Shown here: piece after piece, positions 39,302 through 49,582 of the stretch
Numbering within the stretch: the first letter of the stretch is position 1
How the letters are laid out: each line of letters opens with the position of its first letter
Origin: Venturia oleaginea
Lineage: Eukaryota; Ascomycota; Dothideomycetes; Venturiales; Venturiaceae
Reading direction: 5' to 3'
DNA: 64,000 nucleotides
Assembly: GCA_013176395.1 (NCBI GenBank)
Contig: JABMLP010000011.1
Coordinates: 1 to 64,000, forward strand
Program-made: the position numbers and the translations under genes
The notes under the pieces: model-generated
Databases searched by the model: none
The model's input: only the letters and a program-made list of their open reading frames with translations
What the model was told of the DNA's origin: nothing

Positions 39302-39611
39302 TGTAAGAGTTCAACCCTCAAAGGTGTTTCGCAAGTGAGGGAAGACAGCTTATATTTCAAGTATCTAAGTACAGAGAAGAAAGTGTAAGTACAGAAAGGA
39401 TAGCTCGTATATATAATCCTCCTCTTACAATAGATCCTTCTAGAAAGTATCTTTAAATGGAAACGTGACAGCGTGCAAAATAGAACATGACAGCTTGCAA
39501 AATAGAACATGACAGCTTGCAAAATAGAACATGACAGCTTGCAGAATAACAAGAGAACAATTGGAAATCCAGTCATGGATAAGCTAGAGAGAAGGATTCC
39601 ATCCCTTAACA
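39302..39611 (-). repeat. 3' LTR of element B copy 3
   Basis: 310 bp, four minisatellite units, lacking the variant GGCAGCTTGCGAAAT unit that the other LTR has. The two LTRs of this copy thus differ in structure, fitting a recombinant origin. Confidence 0.95.
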
Positions 39612-42600
39612 TTATCCCCTCCCCCCCTCTCTTGTAGATCGATGTGAGCGTAGTCTCTGAGGGCGTAGTATAGGTCCGTCGTTTTCAAGAACGTTGCCGT
39701 GGGCACTTTCAAAAGCGTCCAGAGCTGTAGTTTGTTGGAGTTCGCTAAGGGGTTCCCACGTAGGATCAACGTAGCCTACCCACTTAACTAAGACTTCTCG
39801 CGTTTGTTGTCGACCTCGCCGGCGCCATCTTGCGGCTAGAATAGCCTCGATACCGTATTCCTCGTCTCCTTGTTCAGTTACTATAGGAGGCGGCTGTGTA
39901 TTATCTTGTATTTGTGAAGGTAGGGGATCTGTGCCAGCTCTCCTAAGTAAAGACGTATGAAATCGGTTGTGGATTCCTCTGGGTGTATCAAGCTCGTAAG
40001 ACATTGAGTTGATAACTCGTGTAACTGTATACTTCCCATGAATCCAGTCTAGTTTCTTACAAGGACGTAGGGTTTTTACGTTCTTTAGGTTGAGCCAGAC
40101 TTTGTCTCCCACTTTAAAAGAGTCAGCCGGAGCACGATCTCTATTAGAGTAGTATTCTTGCTGTTGCTGAGCTGATACCATTGACGTTTCTGCCCATTCT
40201 TGTGCGTCCTTCAATTTTGCTACAAGATCTTGTGCTTTTTCTTTTGGATTCTTAGGGGTTTCCTGGGGAGCTTCAACAGTTCCTATATGCTCAATGTTAT
40301 AACCGTGGGTTAAGAAGAAAGGCGATAGGCCCGTAGCTTGGTTTGGTCTATTATCGAGGCATATTTGAGCAATAGGCAGGAGCTCGACCCAGTCGTTCTG
40401 ACTAAATGTACAGAACTTACGTAGATAGGCTTCAACTTCTTGATTTCTTCTTTCCGTAGATCCATCAGTCTCAGGGTGATACGCTGTAGAGAGTCTTCTC
40501 TCTATCTTAAGAAGGTGACAAACTTCTTTCCAGAAAGCATTAACAAACTGCGTGTCCCTATCTGAGACTAGAGATCTAGGAAGCCAGTGTAATCTTACGT
40601 AGTTCTGTATAAATAGTTTTGCAAATCCTTCAGCTCCAAACTGTTCTTTAGGCACTGGGAACAGAATAGTTCCTTTACCCAAGCGGTCAGTAATAACGCA
40701 GAGTCTTGTGCATCTTTGGCTCTCTGGTAATTCGACTATGAAGTCTACTGAAATATCTTGCCAGATACGGCTAGGGACAGGGAGAGGTTTAAGTAAACCT
40801 TTCTTTTTGTCTCGCCAGACTGAAGTTCTTCCGCAGACGTCACAATTGCGTATAAACTGACGTATATCTTGAGCAAATCCCGGCCAGTAGAACTGTCTGG
40901 AGAGAATAGCAATAGTAGCTTCTCGTCCAGGATGCCCTGATAGGACTGAATCGTGTATTTCTTGAATTACTCCTGTTAAGAGAGGCTCGTAGGAGGGCAA
41001 CCAGATTCGGTCTCTATAGTAGAGCTGGTTATTTTCGACTTTACAATCTCCTATAGAAGTAGGAACCTTTAGCTTAGATGGGAACTGCCTATCTTGCTTT
41101 AGAACGCTTTGGAAAATACGTCTGTAGTCTAGATCTCCTTCGAGTGCAGTTTCCCATCTATCCCTTAGATCACCTGAGAGAAAGGGATTTTGTATAAAGG
41201 GGATAGGTTCTTTGTCTACTTCTTGAGCATTTTCTTGGGCAGCTTCTTCTCTTGCAGGAGTCTTATCCTCTAGAACGTTAATCCAAAGCTTTGGAGGTAA
41301 TAACGTTCTAGTTCTTTCAACGATTCTTGGGTCTTGAATATCCTTTGGGAGATCTTGATCCCTTCGAGTTAAGGCGTCTGGAACTACAGATTCAGAGCCT
41401 GGGCGATAGCCTAGTTTGAAGTTAAACTTAGCTAGTATCTGCGCCCATCTCATTTGCCTTTCATTTAGTTCCCTTTTTACCATAAACTTCTCAAGGTTCT
41501 TGTGATCTGTGAGGATAATGAATGGCTTACTTAGGCTTAGTAGCTCGCTAGTCCAATGGACTAGAGCTTTGACTATAGCCATAAGTTCTTTGTCGTGGAT
41601 ATCATAATTGCATTCGGCTGGCAAGTGCTTAGTAGAGAAGAAAGCACATGGTTTCCAGTTACCTAGCTCATCTTTTTGACTAAGTACTGCTCCGGAAGCC
41701 CAGCCTGAAGCATCAGGTTCTACTCGCGTAGGCTTATCTTCATCAAGTGCAGACAGGACAGGTTCTTTGCAAAACTCTGCCTTAAGTTTTTGAAAAGATT
41801 CTTCTTGCTCCTTTCCCCATAAAAATGGAGTATTCTTCTTTGTAAGGCGAACCAGAGGCTCCCTTATTGTTGAGTTATCTTTTACAAAGTCACGGTAGAA
41901 GTTTGTAAAGCCTAGGAAGCCACGTACTCCTCGTAGAGTAGTAGGACGTTCCCATTCTTTAATTGCTTTGATCTTCTCCGGATCCATGTGTAGGCCCGTT
42001 TCAGTATCTATAACGAAGCCTAGATACTTGACTCGTTTGGTATTAAACTCGCACTTCCGAATATCAAGGTATAACCCAGCCTTAAGGCAGCTTTGAAGTA
42101 TCTTTTCAGTCTTTTCTTCATGGTCTTTAAGGTTCTTTGAAGAGTATATTACTATATCGTCTAGATAAGCTGAGCAGAACTCGTCTAGGTATCGTCGAAG
42201 GATATAGTTTATATACCGTTGAAAAGACGCAGGTGCACCGGTTAAGCCAAAGGGAGTAACTAGCCATTCAAATAGACCATATCTAGTTCGAAAGGCAGTT
42301 TTGAACTCATCTCCCGTTGCGATTCGAATCTTGTGGAAGGCAGCATTTACATCAAGCTTACTAAGATACTTAGCACGAGCTAAGGTTAGTAAAGTCTCTT
42401 TTACTAACGGTAGCGGGTACCTATCCTTTCGAGTAATTGCGTTTAAGGCTCGGTAGTCTACGCAAAAGCGTAAGCCCCCTCCTGGTTTCTTCACAAAGAG
42501 AACTGGAGACGCAGCAACTGATTTACTCTCTCGGATAAAGCCTTTATCTAGTAGCTCTGTAAGAGTCCTTCGCAAAACAAGGAGTTGTTCTCGACCCATA

Positions 42601-43397
42601 CCATATAGAGGTCCCCAAGGAAGTGGTTTTCCTTCTTCTATAGGTATTTCGTGATCAATCCCAGGGCGATGCGGTGGTAGTCTCTCGGCCCTTTTAGGAT
42701 CAAAGACAGCAGCGTACTTATGAAACCTCTTAGGTAGCAATTCCAGTATTTGCTCTGTTGTCAAAGGGACTTTCGGCTTCAAGGCAATATCAATATCTCG
42801 AAGAGTAACAGCAAATACTCTAGACGCGTCTTTGATTTTCTCAAGTGTAGAAGTGACAAGGCGGTGGAATCTTACGGGCGCTACTTGTTGTATATCAAGT
42901 TTGTCTTCAAATTTAGCATCGCGAATGCTAATCCCGTTTGCAAAGGTAAGAGTACCTTTAGATTCATTGATAACGGCTTTGGTGTCCTTGAGAAAAGGCC
43001 TGCCTAGTAGAAGATCCTCAAATTGTCCCGGGACTATATAAGCAAAAGCGTTGCATATAAGTCCCCCTAAATCTAGGTTCAACTTCGCAATTTTTGTCAC
43101 TTGGGTCTGTCCTTCTTCCTTAAGAACTCCACCTATAGTACGCGGACTAATAGGGAGTACTTCAAGGTCCATCTGCGAAGCTTTCTCCTCGTTTATTGAT
43201 GCGTAGCAGCTAGATCCATTATCAAGGAGAGTTTTAAGAGAGTATATATCGTTCACTATAGTATTTGTGTAGAAAAGGCGGGAGAGCATCTTGGGTCTGA
43301 ACTGCTTCCATTCTTTTTCTATCCGAGAACGGTGTGAATCAGTGTCTTTGTTCGAATTCAAAATACTATTTACTCTCTCAATTGACTCCTTTGACAA
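39612..43397 (-). CDS. Pol of element B copy 3 (intact)
   Basis: 1261 codons, the same domain order and active-site residues as pol of copy 2 (28954-32739): DNG protease, YLDD RT, RNase H, HHCC/D,D,E integrase, chromodomain. Only a few residue changes (for example WKQF against WEQF; LKAGLY against LNAGLY). Apparently functional. Confidence 0.95.
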   Translation of the reverse strand: MSKESIERVNSILNSNKDTDSHRSRIEKEWKQFRPKMLSRLFYTNTIVNDIYSLKTLLDNGSSCYASINEEKASQMDLEVLPISPRTIGGVLKEEGQTQVTKIAKLNLDLGGLICNAFAYIVPGQFEDLLLGRPFLKDTKAVINESKGTLTFANGISIRDAKFEDKLDIQQVAPVRFHRLVTSTLEKIKDASRVFAVTLRDIDIALKPKVPLTTEQILELLPKRFHKYAAVFDPKRAERLPPHRPGIDHEIPIEEGKPLPWGPLYGMGREQLLVLRRTLTELLDKGFIRESKSVAASPVLFVKKPGGGLRFCVDYRALNAITRKDRYPLPLVKETLLTLARAKYLSKLDVNAAFHKIRIATGDEFKTAFRTRYGLFEWLVTPFGLTGAPASFQRYINYILRRYLDEFCSAYLDDIVIYSSKNLKDHEEKTEKILQSCLKAGLYLDIRKCEFNTKRVKYLGFVIDTETGLHMDPEKIKAIKEWERPTTLRGVRGFLGFTNFYRDFVKDNSTIREPLVRLTKKNTPFLWGKEQEESFQKLKAEFCKEPVLSALDEDKPTRVEPDASGWASGAVLSQKDELGNWKPCAFFSTKHLPAECNYDIHDKELMAIVKALVHWTSELLSLSKPFIILTDHKNLEKFMVKRELNERQMRWAQILAKFNFKLGYRPGSESVVPDALTRRDQDLPKDIQDPRIVERTRTLLPPKLWINVLEDKTPAREEAAQENAQEVDKEPIPFIQNPFLSGDLRDRWETALEGDLDYRRIFQSVLKQDRQFPSKLKVPTSIGDCKVENNQLYYRDRIWLPSYEPLLTGVIQEIHDSVLSGHPGREATIAILSRQFYWPGFAQDIRQFIRNCDVCGRTSVWRDKKKGLLKPLPVPSRIWQDISVDFIVELPESQRCTRLCVITDRLGKGTILFPVPKEQFGAEGFAKLFIQNYVRLHWLPRSLVSDRDTQFVNAFWKEVCHLLKIERRLSTAYHPETDGSTERRNQEVEAYLRKFCTFSQNDWVELLPIAQICLDNRPNQATGLSPFFLTHGYNIEHIGTVEAPQETPKNPKEKAQDLVAKLKDAQEWAETSMVSAQQQQEYYSNRDRAPADSFKVGDKVWLNLKNVKTLRPCKKLDWIHGKYTVTRVINSMSYELDTPRGIHNRFHTSLLRRAGTDPLPSQIQDNTQPPPIVTEQGDEEYGIEAILAARWRRRGRQQTREVLVKWVGYVDPTWEPLSELQQTTALDAFESAHGNVLENDGPILRPQRLRSHRSTREGGRG

Positions 43398-43444
43398 TTT
43401 TGCTCTATCTACTCTACGCCTCCATCCACGACTTTGGATAGAGG

Positions 43445-44467
43445 CTACTCTTTTTCCGAGTAGTCCTCTTCTTCAACTTCTTCATTCTCCTCAGTGGTTC
43501 CTTTGGCCCTTTTTGAACCAAGTTGCGTGACTCTTTCTACCTCTGTATCCAACCAGCAGTCTTTCATTCTATGGCCGGCCTTCCCACAGCGTAAGCAGAG
43601 GTTATTTGCCTTCCTATATTCATAGGCTTTAGACGAAATTTTTAACTTGTTTACGCGTGTAGGCTCCCAGTCCATAGCGTTCAGATCTTTAAAAGACTTC
43701 TCTTTATCTCTGAATCGTAACTTATCTTCTGAGGAAGAGAGCATCTTTGCTGTAGTGATTTGCATACTTGTATTCAAAAGATCGGACACAAACTGCTGGT
43801 AGGAGGTACTCTGAGATTGGCCTATTCTCTGGTTTCGCAGCTCTTGATTTATTGCTTTGTGTAGAAATGCAATTTTAACAGCGTCAGGCCAAGTCATTCC
43901 TCCAGCATTAGCAAGAGTGGTTTCAAAACGGGGAAGAAAAGAGAAGAAGGGTTCTTTCTCTTTTTGTTTGATTGTGGACAGGCTTACAGTAGCTCTTTGT
44001 TGTTGTACTGGATCGCCATAGAAGTTGTCCATATACTGTAACAATTTCTGTCCCGTTTTATCTTCCTCTGGAGCTGTCTTTACGTAGGCCAGAGTAGCCT
44101 GAGCTGCGGAGCCTCGTAGAGAGGAGAAGATGTAGGCAAATTGGTTCCTACTATCCCCTATAGATTCTGCGTCTATCTCCAACTTCATCCTTGCTTGTTG
44201 AAACCACTGAGCCCATTCAGAACGCTTGCCATCAAATTCTTGGAGCTTAGGAAGTACAGCTTTCTTCCTATGTATTCTGTCTTTTTGTGAATTCTTAGTC
44301 TCTTGTCCTTCTACTACGTTCTCAGAGCGAGTAGTGTTAGGCAAGATTGTAAGAATACGCGTAATAGCATCGTTCTGAATGGCTAGTTGATGTTGTAATG
44401 CTGCCATAGCTTCTTGTAGGGCTTGGGGTTCTTGAGGAACTCTTTGTTCCTGATCTTCTCCTTCCAT
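43445..44467 (-). CDS. Gag of element B copy 3
   Basis: 340 codons, identical by eye in protein sequence to gag of copy 2, including CLRCGKAGHRMKDC and the TCGGAAAAAGAGTAG end that precedes pol in the -1 frame. Confidence 0.94.
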   Translation of the reverse strand: MEGEDQEQRVPQEPQALQEAMAALQHQLAIQNDAITRILTILPNTTRSENVVEGQETKNSQKDRIHRKKAVLPKLQEFDGKRSEWAQWFQQARMKLEIDAESIGDSRNQFAYIFSSLRGSAAQATLAYVKTAPEEDKTGQKLLQYMDNFYGDPVQQQRATVSLSTIKQKEKEPFFSFLPRFETTLANAGGMTWPDAVKIAFLHKAINQELRNQRIGQSQSTSYQQFVSDLLNTSMQITTAKMLSSSEDKLRFRDKEKSFKDLNAMDWEPTRVNKLKISSKAYEYRKANNLCLRCGKAGHRMKDCWLDTEVERVTQLGSKRAKGTTEENEEVEEEDYSEKE

Positions 44468-45131
44468 ATTTTCACCTATGAGAGATAATAGAGAGCACTA
44501 CTATACACACTCCTAGGCTCTACTCTAGAGATTTGCTAGGCAGTATAGAGTCAATGCCTATTAGTATAGGAAGGTGACTATAGAATCCCAGAAGGATTTT
44601 TTACACTATAGTCCGCTCTGCAATCCTTATTACTAAGGACAGAGCTCCCAGGGACTGTGAAGGCCAAGTGTATTAAATCTCTCTTCCTAGCTCTTTCTTT
44701 CCTCAGCTTATTACAGCTTCAACTCCTAAGACTACGCTGTCTTAGGATGACCTGCCCTTGCTTCTTGGAGATTCTAGCACGTTCTAGAAAATCTCAGTTT
44801 GAATTCTCTTGAATTCCCTTTTTGGATTGGCTCTTTCGGTTGGCCCTTGCTTCTTGGAGATTCTAGCACCTTCTAGAAAATCTCAGCTTGAATTCTCTTG
44901 AATTCCCTTTTTGTTTGGCCCTTGAGGTTGGCCCTTGAAGTTGGCCTTTGAGGTTAGCCCTTGCTTCTTGAGTTAGGACAAGTGTCCTCTTCTTGAAATT
45001 CCTTTCTGTTTGGCCCTTGAGGTTGGCCCTCGCTTCTTGGATTAGGACAAGTGTCCTCTTCTTGAAATTCCTTTTTGGAGCTTGCTCTCTGTGAGCCTTT
45101 CTTCCTTTGTAAGACTGAGGTACTTGGATAA

Positions 45132-45442
45132 TGTAAAAGTTCAACCCTCAAAGGTGTTTCGCAAGTGAGGGAAGACTGCTTGTATTTCAAAGTATCTAAG
45201 TACAGAGAAGAAAGTGTAAGTACAGGAAGGATAGCTCGTATATATAATCCTCCTCTTACAATAGATCCTTCTAGAAAGTATCTTTAAATGGAAACGTGAC
45301 AGCTTGCAAAATAGAACATGGCAGCTTGCGAAATAGAACATGACAGCTTGCAAAATAGAACATGACAGCTTGCAGAATAACAAGAGAACAATTGGAAATC
45401 CAGTCATGGATAAGCTAGAGAGAAGGATTCCATCCCTTAACA
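45132..45442 (-). repeat. 5' LTR of element B copy 3
   Basis: 311 bp, four 22-bp units including the GGCAGCTTGCGAAAT variant. The internal leader 44468-45131 has the same direct repeats as in copy 2. Confidence 0.95.
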
Positions 45443-46205
45443 GAGGGTATCGTCAGTTTGCATTCCAACAAGACCGAAAGGGGTAGAAGCACTTGAACTT
45501 GCAGTTGGCTTCGTGATAAGAAGACAAGAATCATAAACAGAAGTGGTCATGTTGAGGTTGACTTTGTGATGTTTCTGGTATGTGTTGAACCAGTGCAAGC
45601 CTGCTTCTGGAATGCCGTATAGAGGTAAGATTATCTCCATAATGGTACCTCTGGGATATTCAGATTCGAGTTCTTTCGGAGGTAAACATGCAAGGTTCGA
45701 TTGAGAGGTGTTTTCGACTGGATATATGCTTGTGAAATGTCTCTCAGACATAAGGAGAACTGTCTTTTTGGCGTTGGAAGTCCATGTGCAGGCGATGCAA
45801 GTAAGGTCGCAGCAATTGCAAGAATAATGCGTTGGCTTGCTCGCTGAATGGTTGGTGATTGGCATAGAATGAACTCCTTTCCTGTATCGTTGAAACCTTG
45901 AACTACAAGTCTCGATTTCTCTCTCAATTGATCAATTCCTTTGCCTTTGATCTCTCTGACCATTCTGGAGCCGTAAATTCGTGTATTAGCAGTAGCTGGT
46001 TTTTGGATAAACCGTATTACTCCTCCAGAGATCAAACCTTCGATTTCTTCTTTGTCTGAGATATGCCACGGAGGATGTTTCGTTGGCAGTTTCATTTGCG
46101 CACGCAAAGAGAGACAAAGCTCCTGGTCAGCCTTTTCTTTTGCGGATAGAAACTGGTGATGAAGTGAAGAATAGAAAGTCTGGTAATCTTCGAGTTGGCG
46201 ACGTG
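45443..46205 (-). pseudogene. RT part of element D, with frameshift
   Basis: Upstream frame: RRQLEDYQTFYSSLHHQF, IYGSRMVREIKGKGID, RLVVQGFNDTGKEF and SLCLRDISQAYIQSKTPLNR (copia RT). Near 45,684 the frame changes by one base: VYL|PPKELESEYPRG, then LPLYGIPEAGLHWFNTY and GLVGMQTDDTL, ending at B copy 3. When the solo LTR and one ACGTG are removed, this part is in frame with the ORF 46387-48385 (SARRQLEDY). Confidence 0.85.
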
Positions 46206-46381
46206 TGTTATGGGCATGGCCCATGGTTGGTATAGGCTAAGAGCCTAAGCCTGATTGAGCCTAGTATAGAGAAAGAACCTCATTGAGGTTCTCTGTTTGT
46301 AGATACCTTCACTCCTTAACTGAATCTAAACAATCTTTGGCTACGAGTATGCTGCGTCTTTCCAGCTACCGTCCCGTAATA
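46206..46381 (+). mobile_element. Solo LTR, family E, TSD ACGTG
   Basis: 176 bp, the same sequence as the 5' LTR of element E (36118-36293), flanked by ACGTG at 46201-46205 and 46382-46386. The clean TSD fixes the LTR ends as TGTTAT...TAATA. Confidence 0.93.
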
Positions 46382-48385
46382 ACGTGCCGATCTTGTTCGA
46401 AGGGGCTGGATAACAACTTGGCCATGGGTTCCAGTAACTCGTTCGTTGCCTGCACCTGAAGATGCAATAGCCATTGGCGTAGAGACCGCAGGTTCTGGTA
46501 GCGTAGAATTTCCGGAAGTTGGATTTGAAAGTTCTCTTAGCTCGGTTGGCTCAAAATCGGGATCTGAAGTATTTCCACTGTCGTGTGGTGCATGCTGATG
46601 TGCAGGGCTTTCGTGAAATCTTTTGACGCTCGTAGATCTGAAAATGACGTCCCTGTCATTTATCCGAATGGTACAGTCATTTCCTTCTATCTTTTTCAAG
46701 ATAAAAGCACCTTTCCATCCTCCCTTTTCTCTCCATACCAAAACCTGACTACCAATTGGTATAGATTTAGGCACCAGAGGAATAGGACCATTGCGTTGAG
46801 AAAGAGCTAAAGATACCTGCTCTTTAGCCTGAATTTCACGCAATTCCTTCATTGCCTTTTCTACTGCAGCAGCTCTCTGCATAGTAGTTTGGCTTGGGGG
46901 ATAAGATCCTGAGATCTTAGGGTAAGCACCGAAAACAAGGAGGGTAGGGACTAGGCCGTTAGGCCCTGCAGTGTCATTAATAGCTTTGATAGCTAATCGA
47001 AGACATTTCTCCTCGCTTTCCCAGGGAATATCTTGACGAAAAATGGTGTATACACGACGCAAAACAGCATGGTATCTTTCTGCCTTACCAATACTGTGAT
47101 GTGCCTCAACTGGAACTTCCTTTACTTGAATATCAAGTGAACTTGCAGCCCTATTGAATTCAGTAGAAGCGAAGTTAGTGCCAGCATCGGTGATGATTGT
47201 ATCCTGAGGGCCGAGATAGATATCAATCCATGAGCTTCGAACAGCATCCCACACTTCTCCTACAGTATGACCTTTCAAGAAACAAGCTGCTGCAAATGCA
47301 GTTGCAACATCTACAATGTGCAAAACTGGCCGTTTGTCTAGGAATAAAATATCCATGACAATCTGGATGTTGAAGATTAAATCATCCTTCAGGGAGAACT
47401 TGAATCTTGAAGGAGATTTGGCATTGAGTTGACAATGCTTGCATGCACTTGAGATTGCATCAACAATCTTGGTATCAACGTCCTTTAGCCCAGCTCTAGA
47501 TAGAACTGTCATAAGCCTTTGGGCAGAAGGATGGCCAAAACGTCGATGCAACTGCCTCAATTGCTGCTCGTCGAGGTCTGAGAAGAATGATTGGTTGAAT
47601 TGGTAGCATGATACATGCTCCTGATTGGTTGGATTGATTTGATTTGTTGTTGAAATAGATTGGCCCGATAATGAAACATCCGAAGTTTCCGACGTTGCTG
47701 GGATCAAAGATGTGGCAGTTGAAATTGAGGTATCCGAAGTGCCGAAATGAGTTGATGAGCTGTGCACTTCGTCTTGCACGTCCTTTTGCTGCGTGGTTCG
47801 CACTGATTGGGTTGGTATTCGGGATGGTTGAAGGTTCTGTTGTTGTATTTGAGGATCCTGGGGTATTGGTAAGATCTTTGCTCCTGGAAGTGCTGGTGGT
47901 GGATTGGCTGCTATTGCAAGAGCACGTGCATTGAATTCCTTTTCAATCGCATTGATTGCATTGCTCATTTGAAAGGCGTAAGGTAGCGAAGGGTTATGGT
48001 TTGGTGGTAAGATTTCTCGAATTACTGTTCTCAACACACGTAGGTATGCTTGTCCAACTCTTTTCCATGTACCTGTGGTCCATCGATGGAATGAGTTGTA
48101 GAAGCTCTCTTTAAGCATCTCGCTATTAGGCTCAAAGCCATAGCAGTATGCCTCAAAAGCCACGTAGGTTTCGAGTTCCTCAGTAGTAGTATTTTCGTTC
48201 AATACTAAATCTGAGTGTAGGTATCTTTTGTCGACGAAGAAAGGTTGTCCTTGGAGTTGTATAAGGTTGTCGTCGTCTGCACTTGTGTATGCAGTTCGCG
48301 AGGCAGAGAAATTGTTGTCATTTGGCTGACTTGAAGATTCCTCAAAGTCTTCCTGGGAATTGGCTGATCCTGGTCCTTCTGGCAT
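46382..48385 (-). CDS. Gag-like and integrase polyprotein part of copia element D
   Basis: About 667 codons from ATG 48385 before the solo LTR (the open frame runs a little further, to 46316, inside that LTR). Residues about 60-160 are Gag-like (YLHSDLVLNENTTTEELETY, FHRWTTGTWKRVGQAYLRVL). A Gln/Ser/Thr-rich linker follows. The integrase part starts with LRQLHRRFGHPSAQRL and CKHCQLNA, then VMDILFLDKRPVLHIVD, DTIITDAGTNF and EAHHSIGKAERYH, which give Asp, Asp and Glu. No obvious DTG protease motif or CCHC knuckle is seen. After integrase an SH3-like region (VLVWREKGGWKGAF) is present. A distinct copia-type lineage common in fungi. The ORF is open, but the element is disrupted downstream. Confidence 0.82.
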
Positions 48386-48583
48386 GGCGAATCGATTGAA
48401 ATGAGTATTGCACCTTGATGTGCGGATACTTATGATCTGTGAGATAAAACCTTGCGGATCTGTGGTGATAAATAACCACTGATCAGTGTTGGTGTATCTC
48501 CACGGATCCTATCAGGTATATAGGAAGGTGGTTGTCATTAGGTATATTAGATGGGTAACAAGTACTTGTTGTAAGTTGGTATG
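48386..48583 (-). other. 5' leader or LTR remainder of element D
   Basis: 198 bp upstream of the D ATG. Contains TATATACC and the palindromic TGATCAGTG/CCACTGATCA context on the plus strand near 48477. The LTR of D itself was not delimited because B copy 4 cuts in at 48584. Confidence 0.4.
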
Positions 48584-48919
48584 TGTTAAGGGATGGAATC
48601 CTTCTCTCTACTAGCTTATCCATGACTGGATTTCCAATTGTTCTCTTGTTATTCTGCAAGCTGTCATGTTCTATTTTGCAAGCTGTCATGTTCTATTTTG
48701 CAAGCTGTCATGTTCTATTTCGCAAGCTGCCATGTTCTATTTTGCAAGCTGTCACGTTTCCATTTAAAGATACTTTCTAGAAGGATCTATTGTAAGAGGA
48801 GGATTATATATACGAGCTATCCTTCCTGTACTTACACTTTCTTCTCTGTACTTCGATACTTCGAAATATAAGCTGTCTCCTCTCACTTGCGAAACACCTT
48901 TGAGGGTTGAACTCTTACA
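48584..48919 (+). repeat. 5' LTR of element B copy 4
   Basis: 336 bp, five 22-bp units. It has CTCTACTAGC where others have CTCTAGC, and GTACTTCGATA where other LTRs have GTACTTAGATA, so its own sequence pairs less well with the primer site. Confidence 0.95.
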
Positions 48920-48920
48920 T

Positions 48921-48931
48921 TATCTAAGTAC
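48921..48931 (+). promoter_or_regulatory. Predicted self-priming site of element B copy 4
   Basis: TATCTAAGTAC, one base after the 5' LTR, is the exact reverse complement of GTACTTAGATA present in most B and A LTRs (for example 20094-20104) about 40 bp downstream of TATATATA. In copies 2 and 3 the site reads TATCCAAGTAC, one mismatch. Confidence 0.7.
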
Positions 48932-49582
48932 CTCAATCTTACAAAGGAAGAAAGGCTCACAGAGAGCAAGCTCCAAAAAGGAATTTCAAGAAGAGGACAC
49001 TTGTCCTAATCCAAGAAGCGAGGGCCAACCTCAAGGGCCAAACAGAAAGGAATTTCAAGAAGAGGACACTTGTCCTAACTCAAGAAGCAAGGGCCAACCT
49101 CAAAGGCCAACTTCAAGGGCCAACCTCAAGGGCCAAACAAAAAGGGAATTCAAGAGAATTCAAGCTGAGATTTTCTAGAAGGTGCTAGAATCTCCAAGAA
49201 GCAAGGGCCAACCGAAAGAGCCAATCCAAAAAGGGAATTCAAGAGAATTCAAACTGAGATTTTCTAGAACGTGCTAGAATCTCCAAGAAGCAAGGGCAGG
49301 TCATCCTAAGACAGCGTAGTCTTAGGAGTTGAAGCTGTAATAAGCTGAGGAAAGAAAGAGCTAGGAGAGAGATTTAATACACTTGGCCTTCACAGTCCCT
49401 GGGAGCTCTGTCCTTAGTAATAAGGATTGCAGAGCGGACTATAGTGTAAAAAATCCTTCTGGGATTCTATAGTCACCTTCCTATACTAATAGGCATTGAC
49501 TCTATACTGCCTAGCAAATCTCTAGAGTAGAGCCTAGGAGTGTGTATAGTAGTGCTCTCTATTATCTCTCATAGGTGAAAAT

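Larger units (their letters stand above)
39302..45442 (-). mobile_element. Gypsy chromovirus element B, copy 3, full length, unmatched flanks
   Basis: 6141 bp, minus strand. The flanking 5-mers are AACTA (39297-39301, in element E) and GAGGG (45443-45447, in element D): two different targets, so this copy is a recombinant of two B insertions. gag and pol are open. Four 22-bp units in each LTR. Confidence 0.95.
45443..48583 (-). mobile_element. Copia-type element D, integrase and RT parts
   Basis: Minus strand, from 5' leader (48583-48386) to RT, interrupted by a solo LTR (46206-46381) and bounded on both sides by B elements in opposite orientations. Its RNase H part is probably the piece at 35669-36117. 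A frameshift in RT and the missing middle make it inactive. Confidence 0.85.
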
